NCBI GenBank assembly: GCA_035610835.1 | Contig: CM069447.1 | Span: forward strand, 42,815,893-42,879,892 | Direction of reading: 5' to 3' | From: Ophiura sarsii | Taxonomy: Eukaryota; Echinodermata; Ophiuroidea; Amphilepidida; Ophiuridae | DNA: 64,000 bases | In this document: one piece after another, positions 45,569-54,921 of the stretch | Numbering within the stretch: position 1 is the first letter of the stretch | Layout: each line of letters opens with the position of its first letter | Notes under the pieces: model-generated | The model's database searches: none | Told to the model about the DNA's origin: nothing | The model's input: the letters and a program-made list of their open reading frames with translations, nothing else | Made by a program: the position numbers and the translations under genes

Positions 45569-45637
45569 GATGTGGACACAGCGGACAAACAGTGCGATAA
45601 TATCATAGTATTATTTACACATCTCTATAACTTAAAG
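45569..45637 (+). pseudogene. Partial duplicate of NOM1 exon 7 (donor, no acceptor)
   Basis: The last ~67 bases of exon 7, its donor AAG|GTAGGT and about 70 bases of intron recur in a unit of ~136-141 bp. It lacks an acceptor, so it should not splice as an exon, but its donor is intact. Confidence 0.8.
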
Positions 45638-45817
45638 GTAGGTTTGTGTAGTGCAAAAAGAAGTATCTCACACATAATAGCATGGTACTATACTGTCTTT
45701 TGTCATAGGAGGTGGTGTTTTCTGTTTTAAGGGCAGCAAGTATAAGACCCCCCCCCCTCGGGTTCTTAAATCCAATTTATAAAAGGAGGTGGGCATGGTT
45801 ATTGGGAATGGTGTTAA

Positions 45818-46054
45818 CACTTTCCACGCGGCAGGCGTCTGCAGACGACATTCCAAAATGTCACAAAATGTTTCAAAAATGTCCGAATTATTGAATTTCA
45901 TTACCATATTTGGAATCACCCTGAGAAATGTGTTGCAATAAGTACAAACAGGCCTATTGTTGTTTCAGTAATCTTTGAGATAGACTGTGAAAGTTGGGAG
46001 AGGTTTCTGAAAACTCTGTTTTGTATGGTAAAACAAATTGCCGCATGGAAAGTA
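45818..46054 (+). mobile_element. piggyBac-type MITE family A, copy 6 (NOM1 intron 7)
   Basis: Between TTAA at 45814-45817 and 46055-46058. It is the likely source of the truncated MITE pieces in the downstream tandem array. Confidence 0.8.
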
Positions 46055-46109
46055 TTAAGAATCTGTATATGATTTTTAATCCTGTGTAATTAATTATGTG
46101 CTGTTACAG

Positions 46110-46767
46110 GTGATACACTGCACCCTCCTCTATGGTCTGATTCATCTATTGGTGGAGAGATTCCAGGAAAAAGACTGCAGACGACATTCCAAAATGTCAC
46201 AAAATGTTTCAAAAATATCAAAATTACTGAATTTCATTACCATATTTGGAATCACCCTGAGAAATGTGTTGCAATAAGTACAAACATGCCTATTATTGGT
46301 TCAGTAATCCTTGAGATAGACCTTGAAAGTTGGGAAAGGTTTTTGAAAACTGTTAATTCTGTGTAATAAATTGTGTGCTGTTACAGGTGATACACTGCAC
46401 CCTCATCTATGATCTGATTCGTCTATTGGTCGAGAGATTCCAGGAAAAAGACTGCAGACGACATTCCAAAATGTCACAAAATGTTTCAAAAATATCAAAA
46501 TTATTGAATTTCATTACCATATTTAGAATCATCCTGAGAAATGTGTTGCGTTGCAATAAGTACAAACAGGCCTATTGTTGTTTCAGTAATCCTTGAGATA
46601 GACCTTGAAAGTTGTGAAAGGATTCTGAAAACTCTGTTTTGTATGGTAAAACAAATATCCGCATGGAAAATGTTAAGAATCTGTATACAATTTTTAATCC
46701 TGTGATACACTGCACCATCATCTATGATCTGATTCGTTTATTGGTCAAGAGATTCCAGGAAAAAGAC
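46110..46767 (+). pseudogene. Three partial NOM1 exon 8 copies, each fused to a truncated family A MITE
   Basis: The first ~66 bases of exon 8 occur at 46110-46175, 46387-46452 and 46702-46767. Each copy breaks at GAAAAAGAC and passes into TGCAGACGACATTCC of the family A MITE. Copies 1 and 2 keep the acceptor CTGTTACAG; copy 3 has lost it (TTTTTAATCCT). None has the exon 8 donor. Translation through them (VIHCT.IYDLIRLLVERFQE, then MITE text) stops after about 40-50 further codons. Repeat step about 277-315 bp. Confidence 0.85.
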
Positions 46768-46981
46768 TGCAGACGACATTCCAAAATGTCACAAAATGTT
46801 TCAAAAATATCAAAATTACTGAATTTCATTACCATATTTGAAATCATCCTGAGAAACGTGTTGCAATAAGTACAAACATGCCTATTATTAATTCAGTAAT
46901 CCTTGAGATAGACCTTGAAAGTTTGGAAAGGTTTCTGAAAACTCTGTTAATCCTGTGTAATAAATTATTTTTCCATTACAG

Positions 46982-47075
46982 GTGATACACTGCACCATCA
47001 TCTATGATCTGATTCGTCTATTGGTCGAGAGATTCCTGGAAAAGGACATAGAAATGCTGCTACTGTTACTAAGAA
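46982..47075 (+). CDS. NOM1: NOM1 exon 8 (MIF4G), the complete copy
   Basis: The acceptor TTTTCCATTACAG| and donor AGAA|GTAAGA bound 94 bases, reading VIHCTIIYDLIRLLVERFLE and KDIEMLLLLLRN. It is the only one of four copies that runs to a donor and keeps phase into exon 9. The partial copies read RFQEKD where this one reads RFLEKD. Confidence 0.92.
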
Positions 47076-47732
47076 GTAAGATATATGAAAATATGGAATG
47101 ATTTTCAGATATATTTGTTGTGATATCAACAATTTGCTGAATATGATTGAATTGGAATTTGATGGAATCTAATTCAAAACAACATTTGCTCTTTGAATGG
47201 GGACTATTCCATAACATTATGTGATGTGAATGTAAATAATTTGACTCTCTCACAAAATTTGAGTCTGCACAAAATGACTGGTCATGCAGTGAGACATTGT
47301 GAAATCTTGCAACACTTTCATTCACTCTGATTCCTGTTCAAGGCTCGCCTCGCAAATGGCGGATCCTTGCAAAGAGTGAATAATGAACTTTATACGAGCC
47401 AAAGGCTTAAACCCAGGTCAGACTTTGTCCATTTTTAATTTTGAGGCAAAATGGTGTAACGATAAAGGAATAAGTTTGTGGTTACATCACTTTTGCTTGG
47501 TATGAAAAATATACAGAGATTTTAAGCCCTTAATTCTACTGGTGTTTATCCTCTGATATGACCCTCAAAACATGATACAATCCTCTGAGACCTTGTAGCA
47601 TTGAAGTCACATGTGACTTTATGGTTCACAAAAGTTAGGGTTTTGACACTTTTTGCCATATATGGTGGTGGGCATAGAGGTCATCGTACTGACGTCGCAA
47701 CAGCCATCTTTACAGCCTTATTTTCAGGACAA

Positions 47733-47945
47733 TAATTTCCAAAATTGGCGAGAAATATTTGTTTTTTATCTCTCCGCAGGCAAAAGTAATACAAGCGCGA
47801 ATGGCCACACGCACACGGTTTTGGCCACATGCACACGTCATGCATATGATGCAGAGGGCACATGTTGCCTTCATGCATACTTGCGTCCTTCTGTATTCAT
47901 TCGCTGCTGTAAGGAGGCTTCGCCAAGTTGGAACTGATCAAACTA
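47733..47945. mobile_element. MITE related to 13600-13845, copy 3
   Basis: AATTGGCGAGAAATATTTG to TTGGAACTGATCAAACTAT matches copy 1 (NOM1 intron 8). Confidence 0.6.
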
Positions 47946-48099
47946 TACAACGAAATCACCAGTGATCCTATAGTTTGGTCCCATCAATATGCTGGTGTCA
48001 AATATAGCTTGATGGTGAATGTGGATTATTCCGGTTTGGATCATGTTACAAACACTTTTAAGTTACACATGAGATAGCCTGCCGACCTCTATTGCTTAG

Positions 48100-48325
48100 A
48101 TTTCTGTGCAATAAAACAACAAAGATATATCTGAGACTGCTCAGGATATATGGTAACAATAAAAACTGACGTTTCAAGTGGATATACCACCCTTCATCAG
48201 GGACAAAATATAAAAACAAAAGTGTTAAGAACTATAAATAAGATAATGAACTAGACAAGTCCACCACTGTAATTATAGCACAATGCCAGTAATATAATAG
48301 ATGTTGACTACTAGGCATCCAAGTT
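48100..48325 (-). mobile_element. Penelope-like end fragment, copy 2
   Basis: Matches 4850-5050 (ACCACCCTTCATCAGGGACA, CACAATGCCAGTAATAT). On the minus strand 48203-48171 reads CTGATGA, AGGGTGGTATATCCACTT, GAAAC, the hammerhead-like core with a slightly better stem II than copy 1. Confidence 0.45.
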
Positions 48326-48949
48326 AACAATATTTTGTCAATTTTTGTCATACTAGTTTTATCATAATCCTAATAAAATTCCCTAGGAGGCGTATTTTTT
48401 TTTGCATTATTATCTTATTTATTTTTGAATTATAGACTAAAAAGTGCCAAAAAACGATTTTGGAGGTAAAGAACATGTTTTTTATAATTTTTTCCAAAAT
48501 GGTCAATTTCATGTTCATGGTTGGATTCATTGAACCCTTTCCATCAAGAAAATGTATACTTCTATATAGATTAAATGAATAATGAAGTAGTTACGGCAGT
48601 TTTACGGAGGCTGTACCTGAGAGTCCACACCCCCCTTAAGTGAAATGTGGCTTGTTATAGGCCTAATACAAGTTAATATGACCCATTTCAAACATTTTAA
48701 ATAATGATTACAATCGACCTAACTCACAATGCGGAATTGAAAGTGTGCATTTATCAACACTTTTGTTTGGTCATTGACTTAGGTATTATTACAGCATGTG
48801 CATAATGTAATGAAGTCATGATTTACTAATGCAAAAAGCTCAATTTCGCTGAAAAGTGAGTTAGGCAATTATCGAAGCAAGCTGACGATATGTATACCAA
48901 CTTTCAATAACTTCTAACTTCCCAGGTCCGAGACCAATAAAGTGACAAG

Positions 48950-49520
48950 AAAAACCCTTTTTCTATGGGGCCGACTTACTTTTGTGGGAAAATTTGGAAA
49001 ATTTTAGAAACATGATAACAACGCCTAACCAACGACCCTACCTCATGACAGGTCCGTTTACCAACAAGGCTATATTAAAAAAACCATTCGTCTCAAAGCT
49101 CCCACGCGTTAGATTATTGATGCGCAGTAGAAAGACAAAAATCTTAAAAAATCTTTTTTTCTTCTTTTTTTCTTTCTTTTTTTCTTCTTCTTTTTAAAAA
49201 AACCCCCAAAACCCAAAATGTCACAGATTTGTCAGATTTTCATTGATCACATCATTTTAAATACAAAAGGTCACTTTTACAAGGATTTCAATATTTTATA
49301 TTTAAAAAAAAACTTTAAAAAAAACCTGCATTCTGCATTAGGTTTTGAAAAACTAAAGAGCTTTGAGACAAAAGATTTTTTAATATAGCCTAAGGAGACA
49401 GGAAAAACCCTTTTTCTATGGGGCCGACTGACTTTTGTGGGAAAATTTTGAAAATGTTAGAAACAAAATAAGAACGCCTGACCCACCGACTGACCCTACC
49501 TCATGACAGGTCCGTTTGCT
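48950..49520. repeat. Direct repeat pair ~455 bp apart (NOM1 intron 8)
   Basis: TTTTTCTATGGGGCCGACT, then TACCTCATGACAGGTCCGTT occurs at about 48957-49056 and 49408-49515. A T/C tract (49146-49195) lies between them. Confidence 0.7.
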
Positions 49521-49573
49521 AGTTACAGGGTTTTTTCGTCACCTAACCTTATATTTTCCTTCAATTTCTACAG

Positions 49574-49676
49574 ATAGTGGAATGATGCTGAGAAAGGACG
49601 ACCCATCATCTCTCAAAGACATCATCCTACAGATACAAAACAAGGCAGCTACTTGCTCAGAAGATTTCAAAGCACA
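49574..49676 (+). CDS. NOM1: NOM1 exon 9 (MIF4G, last exon found)
   Basis: The acceptor TTTCTACAG| starts NSGMMLRKDDPSSLKDIILQ and IQNKAATCSEDFKA. The frame meets TAG at 49678-49680, but the donor CA|GTAGGT at 49677 removes it, so this is a splice site and not the end of the gene. Human NOM1 continues with a conserved RIRFMLET segment and the MA3 domain; neither is found to 64000. The nine exons give 542 residues, about the family's first two thirds. Confidence 0.88.
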
Positions 49677-49701
49677 GTAGGTTATCAGTTCATTGGGATA
49701 A

Positions 49702-50005
49702 GGCCAAACAAAGAAGAAGGTCTGTCTCAGAAGCCCACCCGCATTGGTATGTGAAATGAGCTATGGCGCGTAGGTCTATGCGCTGGGGCTAAACAACTTC
49801 TTTTTGGGGGGGGGGGTTTGGATTTTTTTTTGTTTTGATTTTTAAAAAAAGTTTTAAAAAGTTCTCTGTAAGCTTGGATAAGCAACAACAAAAAAAACCC
49901 GCATACCTCAGCCTATTTTCTAAAAAAAAATTTTTTTTAAAAATTGCACAGCACTTAGCTTTTTTGCACAATGTTTCTGAGACAGACTTTCTTCTTTGTT
50001 TGGCC
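49702..50005. mobile_element. Harbinger-type MITE, copy 3
   Basis: Ends GGCCAAACAAAGAAGAAGGT / TTCTTTGTTTGGCC with TAA at 49699-49701 and 50006-50008. It starts 25 bp after the NOM1 exon 9 donor. Confidence 0.88.
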
Positions 50006-50070
50006 TAATGTACTATTTTCACAAGACGTTCGAACATGGTTAAACGATTATTATTATTATTATTATCTGT

Positions 50071-50322
50071 CAAGGCTCAAGAAAAGCGGGCGCTGGGCAA
50101 TTTTTACCCCTCAGTCCTTCTGCCAAAGCGCCTGATATTTTGTCCAAACCAGCGCCCTGGAAGCTTGCCCAAAACATCGAATTTCGTTTAAGCTTAATGG
50201 TTTAATAAAACGTTAGCTCCTGGTAGACTAAAAGTAGCTCCCGGTTCTCAATAAATCCCCCTGATCCGAGCGCTACTTCTGAAAAAGTAGCTCCTGGTAA
50301 AAAACTGTTATCTTGAGGCTTG
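50071..50322. mobile_element. hAT-type MITE (CAAGGCTCAAG family), 252 bp
   Basis: Ends CAAGGCTCAAG / CTTGAGGCTTG with an 8-bp TSD TTATCTGT / TGATCTGT (one change) at 50063-50070 and 50323-50330. Shorter than the 5228 copy through internal deletions. Confidence 0.85.
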
Positions 50323-50674
50323 TGATCTGTTTAGGTCAATTCAATTCAACTGTTTCAAAAAAGGGACGAGTTATTAATTAGTATACTGATGATGACAGAA
50401 TAATCTTTAGCGTATATATAAAATAAGTGATTAATTGAAAAGTATTCCTGTAGATTCCGAAATAAATATTGAACTGAAGATTTCATTTCAATCAGTTGCA
50501 AATTAATGCACGAGTTGGATGGACATGATATCAATCCATAGTGGCACGAATTATCCAAGTGCGTAAAGTGGAAGTGGAAGTCTAACGATCAGAGTGTGTG
50601 AAGGCGTTTGTATGACAACAAACTAGGACAATCAGTGCCTATTGCATCGATTGTAATATCAATGGGACGTTTAA

Positions 50675-50883
50675 CCCCCTGGGGTCTACCACCTTTCTTA
50701 CACTATCTCTGATTGGCTGATTACATGATATGACCATGATGTACCACTGTGAGTAACCAATCAAAATAGACCTTCTAGATAACTTATGCACTTTTAAGCT
50801 TTTCTTCCTGTGTGTCTGATTGGTTAATTTGATCACATAACTGTAATAGTAACCAATCAAATCGGCCGGTAGTTCTCAGGGGG
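50675..50883. mobile_element. piggyBac-type MITE family B, copy 4
   Basis: CCCCCTGGGGTCTACC to GGCCGGTAGTTCTCAGGGGG between TTAA at 50671-50674 and 50884-50887. The inside is diverged from copies 1-3. Confidence 0.8.
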
Positions 50884-51039
50884 TTAACCATGTTTGAACG
50901 TCTTGTCTATTTTCATGTACAGGTTAGGTTATTTCCGCATTCTGCCAAATGCTTCAGAGTTTAGGGTGGCAGGGACAATTTAGGCGAGGACAGGGACATA
51001 TTTAATTTCTTGAGTGGGGTGGTGATTCTGCTGCGTCTG

Positions 51040-51958
51040 TTTTGCATGTCGCAGTATGTTTTGCATGTCGCAGTATGTTTACATGTTGCAGTATGTTTTG
51101 CATGTCGCAGTATGTTTTGCATGTCGCAGTATGTTTTGCATGTCGCAGTATGTTTTGCATGTCGCAGTATGTTTACATGTTGCAGTATGTTTTGCATGTC
51201 GCAGTATGTTTTGCATGTCGCAGTATGTTTTGCATGTCGCAGTATGTTTTGCATGTCGCAGTATGTTTTGCATGTCGCAGTATGTGTTGCATGTCGCAGT
51301 ATGTTTTGCATGTCGCAGTATGTTTTGCATGTTGCAGTATGTTTACATGTTGCAGTATGTTTTGCATGTCGCAGTATGTTTTGCATGTCGCAGTATATTT
51401 TGCATGTCGCAGTATGTTTTGCATGTCGCAGTATGTTTTGCATGTCGCAGTATGTTTTGCATGTCGCAGTATGTTTTGCATGTCGCAGTATGTTTTGCAT
51501 GTCTTAGTATGTTTTGCATGTCGCAGTATGTTTTGCATGTCGCAGTATGTTTTGCATGTCGCAGTATGTTTTGCATGTCGCAGTATGTTTTGCATGTCGC
51601 AGTATGTTTTGCATGTCGCAGTATGTTTTGCATGTCGCAGTATGTTTTGCATGTCGCAATATGTTTTGCATGTCGCAATATGTTTTGCATGTCGCAATAT
51701 GTTTTGCATGTTGCAGTATGTTTTGCATGTCGCAATATGTTTTGCATGTTGCAGTATGTTTACATGTCGCAGTATGTTTTGCATGTCGCAGTATGTTTTG
51801 CATGTCGCAGTATGTTTTGCATGTCGCAGTATGTTTTGCATGTCGCAGTATGTTTTGCATGTCGCAGTATGTTTTGCATGTCGCAGTATGTTTTGCATGT
51901 CGCAATATGTTTTGCATGTCGCAATATGTTTTGCATGTTGCAGTATGTTTTGCATGTC
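51040..51958. repeat. 19-bp minisatellite, ~48 units
   Basis: The consensus unit is TATGTTTTGCATGTCGCAG. Variants are an 18-bp TATGTTTACATGTTGCAG form (near 51073, 51170, 51341, 51757) and TCGCAA endings clustered at 51650-51740 and 51900-51930. Since 19 leaves remainder 1 when divided by 3 and the unit has no stop in any frame, all six frames stay open for hundreds of codons. These apparent proteins (up to ~320 residues) are artefacts. Confidence 0.95.
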
Positions 51959-52322
51959 GATCCATTTTTGTTAGCCTTAGTTATACATGAAACAAACTGG
52001 TGGGTGGGACTTCAACTCTGATTTTTGGGTATATATTTAATCGTGAGCACAATACTAATTTGTGTTATGTGTTCAGAAAGGCTTACTAAAATAGCTCTAG
52101 TGTCTTTGTGCGCATGTTTTGATCAATGAAATTTGGACATGTTATACATTCAACGTAGTGTAAATTAATATGATTTCAACTTTATATTATTACCATGCAC
52201 TTTTTGTTTTATATTGTCAAACATGAATATGCCATATTTCTGACTTTCCTCCTAGTTTGTTGTCTGGGAGGGGTCCTGTGTGCATGAAAGAGACCCTCTG
52301 TTTCTCTACACAGCAATTACCC

Positions 52323-52909
52323 AGCACTTATAAAACTCGCCCATTGCTTGTGTGGTAGATTTCGATCACGACAGGAGCATGCGCAGATGCGATTTTTGTG
52401 TAAGTGGTCTGTGATTTTGTCAATATTATATTTTTACTGTGATTTGTCGATCTGCATTAAATGCAAAAAGTAACAACGCCCCCGGCTGGACTCGAACCAC
52501 CAACCTTTCGGTTGGTGGTTCGGTTGGTAATTGCGCCACGGAGGTGATTATTTACTAGGCTGTTTTGGTTTGTCATGTTCACCCGTACACTTCCCCGTAC
52601 ACTTTCTTGCAAAGTCGGGCATCGTTTTTTCTCAAATGTTGCTTGCATATTGCCTTTGCTGTCGCCTTTAATACATGTGCTGTCACATGAACTTGGAACC
52701 AACGTTTAATTTGAACTGTCTATTTTCAATAAAAAAATACTCCAATACGGGAAAAAAATCAGAAAAGCTCACAGACAACAAATAAGAACATCATTTTACT
52801 CGACCTAGAATTTCAATCAACGGATTTCAATCATCGGCAAAACCCGATGATGTGAGTGACGTCATTTAATGAGCTCATTAGCATAATTTATGTCCGTGAA
52901 ATATACAAT
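52323..52909. repeat. ~600-bp duplicated segment, copy 2
   Basis: Matches 42955-43560 from GCACTTATAAAACTCGCCCA to TTATGTCCGTGAAAT, including the flanks on both sides of the tRNA-like gene. Confidence 0.85.
52477..52545 (-). pseudogene. tRNA-Asn pseudogene with the anticodon arm replaced by a perfect hairpin
   Basis: The acceptor and T-arm sides match 43109-43182, but the anticodon arm is gone. At 52493-52522 a 13-bp perfect stem (CGAACCACCAACC and its complement) with a 4-base TTTC loop (GAAA on the minus strand) takes its place. It cannot fold as a tRNA. Confidence 0.85.
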
Positions 52910-53229
52910 AGGGTTTTGGTAGTGCCCAGACCATCATGCTTACAGGACCCTCTCAGACAAGAGACTATCCGTCCCTAAGATGGGGATGCACCACCTATGT
53001 AAAATGGCTGATGAAACATTCAACTCATTAAATTAAAATGGTGTGAAAATTATAAAAAGAAATGTTGCCATATTCCTTCATTTGTTTTGATGAATAGGAA
53101 GGAACTATTATCATACTGAACTTTGATTGAAAGCGAGGCTTGAGACCGAATTAGTGACGCACTCCCTATTAGGGCAAAGAATATTTTTAAGGTCTTCCCA
53201 CAATGCATTGTGCAAACGCCAGCCAACTA

Positions 53230-53773
53230 CCGTATTATCCCTATTAAGTGCCCAGGGTGGTTAGCAAAGTCATTTTGGGTGAGCGCTTATTAAGTTACCT
53301 TTTTAAACACATTTATCGTAAACACTGTCGAATTCGGCATGGTTGCACTAGCGGAAAACCATGTGCAATCAAAAAGTAAACTGTTTAAAATTTGGGGGGA
53401 AAATCAACATTGCGGCGTTGCAGTGGTCTCACTGTGGCCACATTACATGACGTCAATGTTCCGACAAGCTTCAAGTGCCCTTCCGAAAACTTCGTTTATT
53501 CTCGGTAGGTTTGAGCATGCGCGATGTTGTATTTAAGCCATGAATTTAAAAAAAAGGATGGCGGCTTGCATCGGGGAGAGCAGGCGGCGGCGGCGATCGA
53601 ACCAGGCTTACGGGTACTGCTTTACTGAAGGACGCCGTGGCGAAAAGTGTGGTTGTACAGTGCTACGGTAATTGAAAAGGTGGGCGCTTATAAGGGATTG
53701 TTTGTTGGTAGTCATTGAGAAAAACGGGGGTGGGCGCTTATAAGGGCATGGGCGCTTAATAGGGATAATACGG
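53230..53773. mobile_element. TA-flanked element with CCGTATTATCCCTATTAAG ends, copy 2
   Basis: The inverted ends lie between TA (53228-53229 and 53774-53775). The right part repeats GTGGGCGCTTATAAGGG. Larger than the 25271 copy; no transposase frame. Confidence 0.8.
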
Positions 53774-53925
53774 TAAATCTTTTTCACAAGATGCATTTGT
53801 CGAGCTCTTATGTTTTAGAAATAAGAAAAAGGAACACTGATAACTAATTTATTCATTGATGTAAACTAGAACCTAAGAGCTCCAATGATGAACGCACTGT
53901 GAAGCCATGATTGTGTGCATATATG

Positions 53926-54913
53926 TAAGCCCCAGAGTATAACGCGATTGCGCTATTCACGGCGTGATTCTCGCTTTTGGGAACATTTCTCGGTTTGATG
54001 AAAATCGCCCGCGAATTCTCGGCATCGTGGGTTTTATCAAAGAAAAATTCTGAAATCATGGGTTTTTCAAAGAAAAATGTCAATCTTTTATTTCTTAATC
54101 TGAAACATTAAAATAGAGATCAAATCGACCTGTGTATCAAGCATTTTAACAGTCGTCCGGGAATGAGATTAAATGTCAAGTGCCCAGGAAGTAGCTTTGA
54201 TTTTCCCCATCAATGCGGCGAATACAATTACATCATAGCGTGATTAGAAGGGCTTTTATACTAATTAGCGTGCCGACCGATCGATTAAAATGAAGATAAC
54301 TTTCTATCCTCGATTATCCATCGATTGGGGCAGCATACAATTAGATCATAGCATGATCCACACCAACCAAATGCGCCTCGTATTGCAAATACACGTGGAC
54401 GATGGACGCCATTACGTAAACATGGTAAAGAAACTAGAAAGACCGACCGCGGGATCCATTTTTAACGCACGACAACAACAAACAATATTCATTGATAAAA
54501 TAAATCATGTGATGATAAATAAATTACAATAATATTTTTTAAACGAGGCTGTGCGATTGGTTTAGATTTATTTGCGTGCGTGCGACGATTGTTTACATGT
54601 GTTCAGGTCACGTCATGACCTCGCGAGGAAAAACAAAATAATTCACATACAATAATGGCCAACTGCCGTGTCGTTCGCCATGATTAAAAATTGCAATTTT
54701 CATACGAAAAACGTGCGATTCCGTGAAAACGCGGGAGGTTTTTAAGAAACCAAATGCTCCCAGAAATAAATTTGCGGTATTCTCTCGCTATCAACAGTTT
54801 TAGTGTGTTTTCTCGGGATTTGCGTGATCTGATGAAATCACGGTTTATCTCGCTTTTGCTTAAAAGTGTGTGCGTTTTTTACCAAAATTAATTGCGTTTT
54901 ATTCCGGGGCTTA
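53926..54913. mobile_element. hAT-type element, 988 bp, non-coding
   Basis: Ends TAAGCCCCAGAGTATAACGC / GCGTTTTATTCCGGGGCTTA, with CATATATG on both sides (53918-53925 and 54914-54921). The target is itself palindromic, but both flanks are exact. An 80-codon frame inside (54290-54532) has no family match. Confidence 0.8.
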
Positions 54914-54921
54914 CATATATG

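Noticed and set aside
46375..46869. ORFs of 73-76 codons resembling NOM1
   Set aside because: These are the partial exon 8 copies reading into MITE sequence, not separate genes; recorded as pseudo-exons.
49678..49680. TAG as the NOM1 stop codon
   Set aside because: It overlaps a good donor (CA|GTAGGT), and stopping here would remove the rest of MIF4G and the whole MA3 domain. Kept as a splice site, though transcript proof is lacking.
51040..51958. CRISPR-like array
   Set aside because: Units are contiguous 18-19-bp repeats without spacers, in animal DNA.
51010..52021. Overlapping ORFs of 134-321 codons on both strands
   Set aside because: They are frames through a 19-bp tandem repeat that has no stop in any frame; the same 19-residue period appears in all frames.
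54290..54532. 80-codon plus-strand ORF
   Set aside because: Lies wholly inside the non-coding hAT-type element 53926-54913 and has no recognisable domain.
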